Source: Helicoverpa zea | Lineage: Eukaryota > Arthropoda > Insecta > Lepidoptera > Noctuidae | Reading direction: 5' to 3' | DNA: 64,000 nt | Assembly: GCF_022581195.2 (NCBI RefSeq) | Contig: NC_061455.1 | Location: 492,120-556,119 of the forward strand | In this document: piece after piece, positions 27,330-38,300 of the stretch | Position numbering within the stretch: the first letter of the stretch is position 1 | How the letters are laid out: each line of letters starts with the position of its first letter | The notes under the pieces: model-generated | Database searches by the model: none | Told to the model about the DNA's origin: nothing | What the model saw: the letters and a program-made list of their open reading frames with translations, nothing else | Translations under genes and position numbers: made by a program

Positions 27330-29204
27330 CAGGTACATCTGTCTGTGTGGTGTATTGACTGTTATTATACATAGGTACATCTTTCTATCTACGAACATCT
27401 TGACAACAGGTTTTTCTATGTTATACATACAATAAAATTATAAAAGAAAAAGAAACGTATAAAGAGAACCTAATTATTTAAAATCATGTGTTTTAAAAAG
27501 TTTACAGTACGACACAAACTATCATTATCAACGATTAATATAAGCCGTAGTCGCCAATTCTCGTGCTTATAAATAAAACACACGAAAAACAAACCGCAGA
27601 GGTATTTAATTGTTAAATATTTTCGCTCGTTGACTGTCCAACCAGTTTTCATTATTTTAATAAGAAAATTCAATTTTCTTTTTTGGAGTTCCGCTGTGAA
27701 ATTGTGAAATGATGGGTTAAATTAAATTAATTATGCAGCTTACAAACTAATATTTTACAATTATATTTACATTTACATATTTACAATAATAAAAAAGGGG
27801 AAAAATTAAAACTAAGTATCAAAATATTCATCTGCATCGCTGTCAACGGTGATCGTGCCCAAAAGGCTGGATGCATTGCCACGCTGGATGGCAATGCATA
27901 TTCTTTGGCCGAAGTATAGGACAGTCTTTTGGTTACGAGTGGACTCCACTAATCGCTACGAGATTTCGCGATAGTGGGTTAAATAAAAATTTATAACATA
28001 ACATTTAACAGTACGTAAAGTTAGAAGAGTAGGTAAGTAATAGCTGTATTACCTATCAGTTAATGTTTCATCAGCAATAGCTTAGCACTTGCTCCTAATA
28101 AATGATTTACTTAGTACTAAGTTTATTTATGTATGGTATCAACTTAATTTATACGCCAATAATATCTAAGACGGAACTCCGTCACTCGCGATACTTGGCA
28201 AGATTTTATTTTACTCTGAGTCATTCTCATCACAATTAATCAATTGTAATTACTAAATAATTATCATTTACTTAGCTACAGCTACTACATAATAACGTAT
28301 GAAGTTAAAAGAACGTCTTCCAACTACCGAACTGAACTACTCAACGATCAAGAAGTGCAAATGCTTGTCAATTCTCCAGAAAATTTTCATGATATCTTCT
28401 GCTAAATCCTAATTATTTCTTAGTACACTAATTTTTCTACCTATGTCAACGTGTACTATACTCCTTGCAAACTATTTATAGCACAGAAATTAATTAAAAG
28501 CTAATTAATGAAATCTACGTAACCAATGGTCATTGTAGACAGCTGCACAAGTCACAAAACCAGTGAAGCGATACGTCAAAACCTTTACATATTTTACAGT
28601 AAGATAGTTATAGCATTGTAATAACTTGTTTTTCATACAACTTTTTATTTACTTTTAGTATCATTTTTTATCAATGGGTTTAAAACCGAAAGCTATATGC
28701 AGTTTGCATCGAGTCATATATCTGTTAGTTATCAATAATATTATGAAGGTCATACCGATTGATTATAAGAGTAACGGTTTTAGCTTTTAGGTTATTGGCA
28801 TTTATGTATAGTTTTAGTTCTATTTCAGCCTCGATGCACATAAGATGTAGGCACTAACTCTTATGGTATAGATATAAAAATGTAATGCACTTAGTAAAAA
28901 GTTTATTTTAATATTTCAAGCAGACAGCCTAATTTCATTCATGCATGTGTAGACCATTTCCGTAGAATAATATGATGGCTTGAGAAAGTGAATATACATA
29001 CCTACCTAGGTAACGTATATTAGATTTAATTGGCAGATTGCGATAATGAAGTCACTAAATAAGTGCTTAATATATCTTAATCTCTATAAACAAATCTCTT
29101 GCGCAAAGTTAATATGTGTTCAGTTTAAGTCAGTTTTGAAAGACCACTCTATTACAATAACATACGCATTGAACTTGTCTTACCAATCTGATAATTAAAA
29201 AGAC
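27330..29204. other. Intergenic, AT-rich
   Basis: No gene found other than the LINE remnant at 27.8 kb. Confidence 0.55.
27812..27955 (-). pseudogene. LINE-like ORF C-terminal remnant
   Basis: The minus strand encodes about 47 residues, from RLVESTRNQKTVLYFGQRI through IAIQRGNASSLLGTI, ending in DADEYFDT and a TAG stop. From memory this resembles the C-terminus of an abundant moth mobile-element protein, probably of a non-LTR retrotransposon. A TAG lies in frame just upstream, so the copy is broken. An AT-rich 3' UTR-like stretch follows to about 27720. The coding DNA includes a perfect 11-bp stem hairpin (27871-27881 with 27889-27899). The family assignment is tentative. Confidence 0.5.
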
Positions 29205-29400
29205 TAAAAAAACCTGCCAAGTGCGAGTCGGACTAAGGTATGAAGGGTTCAAAGTTACCAAAGATCGACCAAAAAATGGCAAGAATGGCGTGCGTGGCTA
29301 CCAAAAATAGTATTTATTTCATTCCAGTTTTACGCATTTGTTATTATAACACCAAGAGAACTTCATCATCTGTGAAAAAATCTGCTGTAGTATTAAGCCC

Positions 29401-29842
29401 CTATTGAGCCTAACATCAAAATCCGTGCCGCCAAGCCGAACACCCCGGTGTACATCTCCCGCCTACACTACGCCACTAAGGCGGAGGACATCGCGGAGTA
29501 CGTGCGCCAGAAGCTGAAGTACGCCCCGAGAGTGCAGCTGCTGGAGTCGCGCCATAACGCCAACTTCAAGGCGTTCGTGGTGCGAGTGCCGACGTGTTTC
29601 CTGCACCTCGTGTTGGACGAGAACTTCTGGCCACAGGACGTGGTGTTCCGTCGCTTCCGCGGACAAGTGCCACAGAACCGCACGGAGTGACATAGTGCGT
29701 AGTGAAATGTTACTAACATAGATTTAAGTTTTTTTATGTACTAACAATGTGTGTATAATATATTATGTATGTTAGTCTTTAAGGTATATATTTATGGGCC
29801 TATGCAGCCTGAAAATAAAGAGATTTGATTTTATTTGATTTG
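29401..29842 (+). mobile_element. Retroposed LINE ORF1-type copy, nested
   Basis: A 442-bp insertion flanked by exact 9-bp direct repeats ATTAAGCCC (29392-29400 and 29843-29851). It carries the C-terminal part of an open reading frame, a short 3' UTR, AATAAAG, and a T-rich TTTGATT tail. 5' truncation, target-site duplication and microsatellite tail mark reverse-transcriptase-mediated insertion. The host repeat resumes on the far side. Confidence 0.8.
29403..29690 (+). pseudogene. LINE ORF1/gag-like C-terminal fragment
   Basis: An open frame of 95 residues that starts with the insertion and has no ATG start; the first likely in-frame codon inside it is GTG. It contains PVYISRLHYATKAEDIAEYV, a basic middle and FWPQDVVFRRFRGQ, and ends at TGA. 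The pattern (ISRL...DI..Y...FKAFVVRVP...FWP..V..RRFR) resembles the RNA-binding C-terminal domain of ORF1 proteins from insect non-LTR elements; this is recognition by eye. GC content is far above the flanks, consistent with recent arrival. No reverse transcriptase follows, so the source may be an ORF1-only transcript. Confidence 0.65.
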
Positions 29843-30071
29843 ATTAAGCCCAAAACACAACCGATTTAACTTTGATTTAATGTGAAAATTCATAGTAAAC
29901 AGTTGTATTGAAAAAAATTTACATTTATTTGTCGGTGAAGAAGATCTTTATACTATCACGGTTCATGAGAAACAGCCTAGTGACATGCATACATACGGAC
30001 AGAGAAGACTCAGACCTAGAGACTTTTTATTACTTCAGACTTTTTATGCTTTGAGTACGGAACTCTAAAAA

Positions 30072-32092
30072 CGTGTTATAGATATGCAAACAGATGTGAG
30101 ACATCAAAAACTATCCTGAGGCTATGTTCATAAATTAAACATTATACGCTGCTGATAATGATCTAGTTTTCAAATGACACTAGATTCTAGATAAATATAA
30201 CTTAAACAGGACTTGTGTGTGAGTTGTGACTCGATAGCTTAGAGCATGTGTTAGTAATAGCCGTGGGCTTTCTATATTTGCGTTGTCTTAGAAAACCCTA
30301 GAAATTGAATTTCTGCAGATTTTTTTTCTAATTTTACATTAGAAACGCATTGCTTTTTTGAAGGAAACATCAAAGCTCATCATACTTCTTCCTACTGAAA
30401 AGTTAATTTTTATACATATTATGGGTGTTTTCACGAGGTGTCGAGGATTTTGCAAAAATTTTAATTTGCAAGATTTTTCGAGTAAGAGATTCCCCTATTT
30501 ATTCTGATAACCCATACCTACTATTCAAACACCTTCATCATCCGTCGATACTTTAAAAATGGTTTCTGCGCAGCGAGAGTAATTTTCTGCAATATTCAGA
30601 TGTTTAGAGACGACAAAACGTTTGGCACACTGGTGTTTTTGGTAAGAAATGATCATATGATCCCTACCGCTGTGGATGCTGCGTGAGGGAGATTCGGACT
30701 CCTACTGACTAAAACCCACCGTGTTCTTTCTAGAATTCTTTGTGTGCCAGAACAACGATAACTATTTCGAAAAATTATGCGAGAGTGTTGGTACCTACTC
30801 AGCTGCATCAAGTAAGACTGGAAGCCGACCTAAACATAGGTTTAAAAAGACTAAGCCAATGAGATGATCAGTAGGTACTGTAACGTAGTTAGAAACTTTT
30901 TCATTTGTAAGGTTTTATTCGTTAGATATTTTTGATACTGACCGGGCAATCATTTCAAATGTATTCGATTTGTTCCATAGAATAAGTTTTTTATATTGAA
31001 GTGTGTCACTTCACCTCTCGAGCCCAAGCAATAAACGTCGTGATATCGAATCAGTTTTTCATTTTGAGCAAGATAATTATTCCTGGTACGACAGTACATA
31101 ATAGAAGGGCATAATAACTAAAAAACCAGCCTGCACCATTGTCGTTAATTTTAAGTGTGTCTGGTATCGCCATCTGTCGAGAATAATAAACTATCTACAA
31201 CTGATAGATAGGATTCCCCAATAAGAAACAATGTTTTCATCTGTACTGTGATATGCTGAAACTGAAGAACGCGCTAATCACAGGTGCCTCGATTAGAAAA
31301 AGTATTTCTTTGTTAGATAGTCCATTTATCGAGGAAGGATATATATGCTACTTTTTATCCAGGTGCGCATAGTAGTTCCCACGGAAGAAACTGCTGGCGA
31401 TAAAAAAAAACAAATAAGTTACTTGATTACTACACATTTGCAGTAACTCTTTCAGGATGATTACTGTGAGTGATATTTAGTTATCTTCTTATTGTTGTCT
31501 TATTAAGAATCGAATCAGAATCTCTTCAAAATGAAACATTTCATGTAGTAGTGAAAGAGACAAAACAACGTATGATTGTAGGTAAAGGTAAAGGTACTCA
31601 CACTGAAAGTTAATAAATTGATTATGTACATAGTATCCTTCTATTTGTTATGTAGGTATAAACAACTTGTAATTCGTTTTGTCATTAGCGTCAGTTTAAT
31701 GCTAATGCAAGTTTGCGATTAAACGCATTAAGCATGAACTTAAACTCCAAGCAGTTATTTATAAAATTAATTAAGTAAATCATATGAAGGAGTTATTCTG
31801 TACAACCTCAAATTAGACGACATAATATCTATAACTACGAATTGAGCTACTAATTAACTACGAATTGTTTAAAAATAACCAATAACTAAAAAAAAATGTT
31901 ATGTACAAAATCTTATTTACATTTCTCAAATAAAAAGCCGAAAAGTCATATAAAACGTAAATTAGAGCTTAACCACGCAAACTAACCGCTGAACACTATA
32001 GGCCTAACCTTGCACACAGTTAAATCATAACAACAACCAAAATAAATAAAAGCCACAGAATAAATAGTCGTCCATCGTTTCGGAAACATCGT
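30072..32092. other. Intergenic downstream of slp, repeat remnants
   Basis: No gene seen. 30.66-30.75 kb holds a decayed minus-strand SINE-like block (GATTCGGACTCCTACTGAC). 30.79-30.87 kb holds a decayed copy of the CAGCTGCATC...GACTGGAAGCCGACC tail. 31.26-31.40 kb holds a Helitron-like remnant, listed separately. Confidence 0.5.
31263..31402 (+). mobile_element. Decayed Helitron-like fragment
   Basis: Shares AACGCGCTAATC, GTTAGATAG.CC, TTTATCGAGGAAGG, CTACTTTTTATCC and GTTCCCACGG blocks, in order, with the better copy at 34.8-35.0 kb. Both termini are gone. Confidence 0.6.
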
Positions 32093-32098
32093 TTATTG
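32093..32098 (-). promoter_or_regulatory. Poly(A) signal of slp
   Basis: AATAAA on the minus strand, about 170 nt past the forkhead gene's stop codon. Confidence 0.45.
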
Positions 32099-32265
32099 CT
32101 TCATAACTTAAATTAAGCCTCTTATTAAGTTAGAATTTAAATATAAATCTTACATTAATAATAAATAGCGTCACCATTACTGTACACTGTCCACATATCA
32201 CAGTCACTTTCCTTCACCAAGATATGTAGCAATACCTTGCGAAGGGCCATCTCTCACCTCACTAA

Positions 32266-32970
32266 TCAACTGTGCTTCACTAGATGATCTGGCTCCTGGG
32301 TCGGAGGGCTCATGGGAGGCGCCAGGCCGTGTATCCTCCTGTACAACTGGTGGTAAGAGGTAGGTGGGGGCGGGGGCAGCCTGAGCAGCGGGCTTGGGAG
32401 AGCGTACCTCCCGTACACTGACAGCAACGGAGGATACAGCCCCACCAGCGACGCGTAAGGATTCCCGAACATAGGGTGCAGCAGCGCGCCTCGCTTGAAC
32501 GCCGCCAGCCGCGACCGCGACGCCGCCGTCGACCGCCGCCGCAGCTTCCCCGTCGTGCCCCCAATAAACACATCATCCGAAGAAGGGTCCAACATCCAGT
32601 AGTTCCCCTTCCCCGGGTCGTCGTAATGCCTCGGCACCTTCACGAAGCATTTGTTCAAGCTCAGGTTGTGCCGTATCGAGTTCTGCCAGCCTTGCTTGTT
32701 CTCCTTATAGTAAGGAAAGTTCTTCATTATGTACTCGTATATGCCGTTGAGAGTCAGTCTTTTTTCAGGGCTGCTGCGGATGGCCATCATGATGAGTGCA
32801 TTGTAGCTGTAGGCCGGCTTTTCGTTTTTCTTTTCTTCGGGGAGTGTTGAGGAGCCTGGCGGCGGAGTCTCGGTGCCGGTGACGTCGAGCTCAGTGTCGG
32901 ACGGCGAGGGGGAGCGTGACGAGGCCTCGGGCAGCAGGTTCCGGATGGCGAAGCTGTGTGGCGCTGTCAT
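32266..32970 (-). CDS. slp: FoxG/sloppy-paired forkhead transcription factor
   Basis: A 234-residue nuclear DNA-binding protein encoded by one exon. Residues about 51-141 form a complete forkhead domain. It runs from KPAYSYNALIMMAIRSSPEK through the recognition-helix region WQNSIRHNLSLNKCFVKVPR to DPSSDDVFIGGTTGKLRRRS, the last being characteristic of the FoxG/Slp class. Residues 5-13 (HSFAIRNLL) resemble an eh1 motif that binds the Groucho corepressor. The tail is proline-rich. In insects Slp proteins act in segmentation and head and neural patterning, largely as repressors. The ATG at 32970 is chosen because it has A at -3 and puts the eh1-like motif at the N-terminus; the frame is open 51 codons further but only from TTG. 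The protein is shorter than the Drosophila Slp proteins, from memory. Whether it is slp1 or slp2 cannot be told; no paralogue is in the window. Confidence 0.95.
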   Translation of the reverse strand: MTAPHSFAIRNLLPEASSRSPSPSDTELDVTGTETPPPGSSTLPEEKKNEKPAYSYNALIMMAIRSSPEKRLTLNGIYEYIMKNFPYYKENKQGWQNSIRHNLSLNKCFVKVPRHYDDPGKGNYWMLDPSSDDVFIGGTTGKLRRRSTAASRSRLAAFKRGALLHPMFGNPYASLVGLYPPLLSVYGRYALPSPLLRLPPPPPTSYHQLYRRIHGLAPPMSPPTQEPDHLVKHS

Positions 32971-33113
32971 AGTGGTGCGACATCTCGGGCGGCCGGCACT
33001 CGACTGGCGGCCGCGCACCACTGGCGCGGAGCCCCGCCTATCGGCACCTCCTATCGAGATCCCTCCTACCTTTGTATACTTACAACTTCCTCCACTGCCG
33101 TTAACCAGCACCC

Positions 33114-33119
33114 TATATA
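33114..33119 (-). promoter_or_regulatory. Candidate TATA box of slp
   Basis: TATATA on the minus strand, 144 bp upstream of the chosen ATG. It would place the transcription start near 33.08 kb and give a 5' UTR of roughly 115 nt. Not confirmed by any other core-promoter motif I can see. Confidence 0.35.
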
Positions 33120-34226
33120 CCAAACATTAAGGCTCATTTTCCTTTGCACAGTGTTCGCAAAACTGGTTCGCGTGCACCAAGGGAACGGCTATAGGGTTGT
33201 CGGGGTTAAAACATTAAAGGAATTAAAATGATCCGTCATGGTTTTGTAAACAGTTTTTTTATGTGAATATTTGACGCGTTGTTTAGCGGTTTATTTAGTG
33301 CGTAGTTATTTGTAGTTAACTGTTCCAGTCGGCAGATGTGCGGGTTACTAATAGTTCTACTTGACAAATTGTTTGTTGCGTCATCATAGTAATGGGTGAC
33401 AATACATTTTATTAGGTTAATTTATAACAGTAAGTTTGGGTAATTAATTGTAACCTTTTTGTTGTAATTACAATAGGTTATTGTTATTGGGTGAAAGCAA
33501 AACGTATAAAAGTCCAGACGAGACCGTAGCATGATGATATGGCTACGTCCGTAGCCTAGTTCGTAGCGTAGCGGGGTTCGTTCTTGTTTTAGGCAAACTT
33601 GTAAATATAAAAATGTTTTTTTTTTTTTATTAAATTAAATTAGTGAACATCGCACCTGCATATTATTTCTGTTTTGTATTCTTAGAAATAACCGTTTTAT
33701 TCTTTGATCCAATTTTAAGCAGATCTAGACATTTTATGAAATTGTAAGATGTTTTGGGTAAAACGCGAAGCAACTTTCTATCCTTTGACTTTTCAAATAA
33801 ACAAACTTACATTCTAAAAAGAATGAAATCTAAAATAGCAACAATTTCACTAAGTTTGCTACATTTTCACCCATCACCCGAGCAGCTTTATTATCAAAAA
33901 AGGCGTCAGGCACGCCCCCTGTCGCACTAGATCCATTACTGACGGACATTGTGAATGCTCCCCTTTGCCGAACCTAACCCTTACTGAAAATAATAGAACA
34001 CGAAAAGAACGTAGGTATTGTTCAAAATATTACACGGAGTTGGTTGAAGAATATTTTTAAAGAATCTACTATCCTACGTCCGTTACTAAAGATATTGTGA
34101 TCACTTTTAGCTATCTACCTTCTAGCTTCCCTGATATCGCTACCTTCTCAATAACGGCTCTATGCGGAGAAAAGAGTTATGAGAACAAGTATTATGTTAG
34201 CCGCAGACAGACTGGCAAACAGAGGA

Positions 34227-34328
34227 CAGATAAACAGTCGCTCCATGTAAAACACTGGTAGCTACCTATTCAGCTCTACTACCCTTTACGTGGAAGCCGA
34301 CATCAACATAGTTTGGCAAAAGGATGAT
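34227..34328 (+). repeat. Decayed SINE/LINE tail
   Basis: Degraded version of the tail with CAGTCGCTCC.TGTAAAACACTGGTA, TTCAGCT and GGAAGCCGACATCAACATAG blocks, ending GGATGATGA. Same family as the tails at 20.0 and 52.5 kb. Confidence 0.6.
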
Positions 34329-34827
34329 GAAGTCTCTGTAGTCCGGTTTAAAGAAATCCGAATATTATTGGCACCTATTCATCCTACCCTTATAAAGGTA
34401 AACTTCCATATTCCTATTGTAGGTACCTTGAATAAATGTATCTACAGCATGAGTTTATATCAGTTTATATCAAGCTCAACATTCTATAAAACACAAGCTA
34501 TAAACTCTCTCAGTACAATTTCGCAGATATTCCGAGAAGTCCACGCCCCGCCCACCGCCACGCCCACTGCGTCTGTCAGTGTGTGTGTTTGTTTTGTTAC
34601 GAGAACAAGTCTAGAACATAGATATAGTAAGTGCTAGATGTAGGGAAGCTAGGAACAGAGATGTGTTTTGTTTTGTAGGTAGATGGTACCAAGTTGAGCT
34701 AGCGTTATGGATGAACGGAGACATGGTACTTAAATATGTTTTAAAATGGTTTGTTTTTCCAATACCTATAATAGTGTTTACTTTGGAGGGGTCAGCAAGC
34801 ACATTAGTTTGTATTTTATAATCTATA

Positions 34828-35026
34828 TCCATACTAATATTATAAAGCTGAAGAGTTTGTTTGTTTGTTTGTTTGAACGCGCTAATCTCAGGAACTACTG
34901 GTCCGATTTGAACAATTCTTTCGGTGTTAGATAGCCCATTTATCGAGGAAGGCTACAGGCTACTTTTTATCCGCGTTCGTGCAGAAGTTCCCATGGGATG
35001 CGGGTGAAACCGCTGGCAGAAGCTAG
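34828..35026 (+). mobile_element. Short Helitron-like element (Lep1 type)
   Basis: A 199-bp non-coding element starting TCCATACTAATATTATAAAG and ending GCAGAAGCTAG. It is preceded by A and followed by T, matching the Helitron pattern of 5' TC, 3' CTAG and insertion between A and T without target duplication. It contains a (GTTT)4 run and the TTTATCGAGGAAGGCTA block shared with decayed copies at 31.3 and 35.2 kb. Moth genomes carry many such copies; the Lep1/Helitron name is from memory. Confidence 0.6.
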
Positions 35027-35325
35027 TTAATATTATAAAGCCGAAGAGTTCGTTTAAATGGAACTCATCATCCTCCTCGCCTTACGTCAATTTTATTTGG
35101 GGTCGGAGCAGCATGTTTTCTTCTTCATAAATTCTTCTTCATAAATTCAATATTTGTGAGATGACAGCACTGAATAGCATTGAATTGCACATAATTTGTT
35201 TATAACACGGATTTATAACTAATAGACTAAAAAAATATATCGGTGTTAGGTGGTCCATTTTATCAGAGCACGCGAAATAGTTCCTAACAGTGATGGGGTT
35301 GAAAGATCACTGGCAGAAGCTCGTA
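35027..35325 (+). mobile_element. Second Helitron-like copy, interrupted
   Basis: Starts directly after the first copy with TTAATATTATAAAGCCGAAGAG and breaks off near 35056. It resumes at about 35238 with CGGTGTTAGGTGGTCCATTTT and runs to CACTGGCAGAAGCTCGTA. The gap holds a minus-strand fragment of another repeat (TCATCATCCTCCT...TTATTTGGGGTCGG) and a 14-bp tandem duplication TTCTTCATAAATTC. Confidence 0.5.
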
Positions 35326-38300
35326 ACTTCGTAATGGGTAGGTATGTGTATGTGAGAAAACTTCTCATCTTCACCTATAAATCCAACGAACATACCTACG
35401 TACAAACAAATCCTGCAAAAATACAGTCCCCCAAACATAACACCTACATACTACACAGCCCTGGTTGACGAAAATATTTTTTATTTGCGACTAACGGGCT
35501 CTACATAAAGAGGGTAGGCAGAGTGATAGCGGCGCGACCGCGGCGCGTGTTTGTCGCACGATTGAGCCAATTGATATGGACGAGTAGGGGGGACTGTACT
35601 GAAGGAGGATTGTGGGATAGGAGCTGCTTTTTTTGAAAGAATGTATGTACAAAATGGGGTGTTTAGAACACTCTGAAACATTCAGAAGTTGGTACTCTGA
35701 AAGTTGCAGAATTTCAGATTTATAGAGTCCGTCTTAATTTAGGACAGTGAATCTATAATATGCAGATTTTACTAAACTGAGCCATCGCATGATGGACATT
35801 TAATTTTGTCCCACAAGTTAATCAATAAGGTTTTCCATCACCTCAAACATTCAAAATCCTGAATGAAATCCACTCCTATAGAAGACTACTGTCCATATAA
35901 TTTGTTGCTAAACTACAAGTACGTGGAATACCTCTCATTCTACCAAAACCATAGTCCCCCTATTTCAGCAGAGAGCACATAGACCGGCAGTCGTGTTTAG
36001 TGGCGGCCGACAAATATTTAACAACCACCATGTACGCACGTAAAACATAGCGATTCTATTGTTGTTGATGATTTATAATGTTAGAACTTATATCTACATG
36101 GACTAATGAATATAAGTGAGCAGTTTAAAAAGTTTATTTCATAAGATAAACGATGGTATGAGGTATTATTATATTGATTTTTGAGCATCATGCCGATAAG
36201 GTGTTGAAATTAAATGCAATTAGAATTTAGACAGCTATGAAGTCTTAACTATCTGGTTAAGTATGACTGAGAAGGAACTTTTAAAATCTAAAAAGATTTA
36301 GACCAGCTTCTTTATTTAATGTAACTACATGGATAGGTACTGGTTAGGGATGATTACTTTTTCAGTACCTATTTGATACAAACAGACAGTTTCAGAACAA
36401 TCTACCAGCAAAAACAATCGTTCCAAAACTCCATTAAACCGAAGTCACGAAATCATAATTAAAACAAAAACCCGCTGCGCCAACCGACACAAAAGCTGCC
36501 AAAAATTCTCTGCAGAAATGTTTGAAACTCCGAGTAACGGCACTCGTTACTGTTTCCCAGTAAATACTAAGTAAATAAATAAATACGACGAGTCGCGCGT
36601 GTTTTTGTCCAGATTGGAGCAATTACCCGTCCCACTGTGCGACTGCGACGAACGTGCGAAACAATGTTACAAATTGTTGGTCGGATTGTCAAAATCGCTC
36701 ACGAATGTTGTTTTTTCTGTTTTTTTTTTTTTTGTGAAGTTTTAACGCTTGGCTGTTTTGCTTTTTCTTGACTTTTGGATACGTAAAACCTGCACGTTGG
36801 TAGGTACCTAAAGTCTATGAGTACCTAAGTATTTATTTTCTGGTGTCGGTATAAATCGTACCACTTATTATACATACTCATTTTTTCAACTGAAATCGAT
36901 ACAAAATTACTTGAATCGACGAATTAAATGAGAGAAAATCTAAATTAATCAGAATATATTTAAATACTTTGATTTCATAAATAACGAAGTATTTTCAGGA
37001 AACGCATGACAAATTCACAAATGATATTTCAAGCATTCACAACGTTAATTACTTATTAGCCGTTTTAGCTACACAAACCGTTCATAATCGGAACAGGCAC
37101 AAAACTAGAAGGGTCATTTCACCCCTTAGCTAAGCAAATACAATTGTTTTTAGAGTAGCTCCATGTTTGCTATACAGCTTCCGTTGATTGGAGCTCCGTA
37201 GGGCTTCTGTCGGACACAATGTTGGTATACTGATGAGTCGGGGCTTCGCCCTGGCCTTATGACTAAAAATAGACGAGAGATGTAACTTGGTTGACGTAAA
37301 TAAAGATGACTTAGAAGTTCTGATGAGAGCTTGGTAAGTGGGACAGACTCTAGTGTTTGGTTTCAGTTTAGACAATCAATTGTAATTCCAGAAATGGAAT
37401 TAGTTAAAAATTAATTGTGTTGGTGTGTTGCTAAAATTACCAGTATAGGTTTTAGCAAAAAATCTTTCAAAATTAGATATTTATCATCAAAATATAACCT
37501 TCAAATCAAACAATATTGCGAGTTATTTACCTAATGATTTATTTACGCACAAAATATTTTTTCAATCATTCACGAGTTGAGCTTTCAAAGCCAAAGCATT
37601 TACCACAACATACTTACTAATATTTATTAAATAATTTCAGTCGTTGAGAACAAACAAAGGACCACACCTTTTAACACCCAGGCCCTCACTCCTGTCTGCC
37701 CTCATTAACCAGATTAGGTGGTCCATAGAACATGTTATGACAGAAGGTCCACAATTAACTCACTGTACTGTGATTGATCAAGAATCAACTATTGGGCCTT
37801 TTGTAATCAATTTTAAGAATATGTTAGGTATCTACTATCAATGCGAATGTAGATTTTTGTTGCGCTTTGTTGATTCAATGAGAGAACCTATTGGTTACTA
37901 GAAGCCCGGTAACGATATGATGTCAACTTTTTAGGCATGTGCCTGAAAAAAGTCTCTCAGAACGCGAGTGAACGATGAACATGAACTCCCTTGTTTTTTA
38001 TTTATTTGGCAGAGTATACCTTTTGCCCTACCTATGATAGTGTCTGGTCTTATGCAGCCAGAACCGCGGGTTCCACCGCCCCTGGCGCCCTCTGGAGCCC
38101 TAGTGGCGAAGCGCCCCGGGTGCTCCAGCTCATTCGTGCTCAATTTGTTAAGCCCCGTTTTGTTTAATTCCTATTGTTGCGTGTTGTTTTTTTATTCGGA
38201 TTTAAGTTGCTGGAAATAAAGGGTAATGTGGTACGTTTTCGAGTAGTTGTGCAAATATTAAGGATAAAAGAGTTATTCGGTAGTGAAACTGCTACTGTTA

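Larger units (their letters stand above)
29205..30071 (+). repeat. Moth-wide GAGTCGGAC repeat, split by insertion
   Basis: The left end carries CCAAGTGCGAGTCGGACT and AAGGGTTC blocks, the middle TTCATCATCTGTGAAAA and CTATCACGGTTCATGAG, and the right end GTACGGAACTCTAAAAA. All are signatures of an interspersed repeat very common in Lepidoptera. The copy is old and diverged, and is interrupted at 29400 by a younger retroposed insertion. Confidence 0.75.

Noticed and set aside
32971..33123. Extended N-terminus for the forkhead protein
   Set aside because: The frame is open but begins at TTG with no ATG; it contains the presumed 5' UTR, and the internal ATG has better context.
33541..33575. CTACG-rich palindromic stretch, also seen near 48.35 kb
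   Set aside because: Short and imperfect, without target duplications; could be an old repeat fragment but I cannot support a call.
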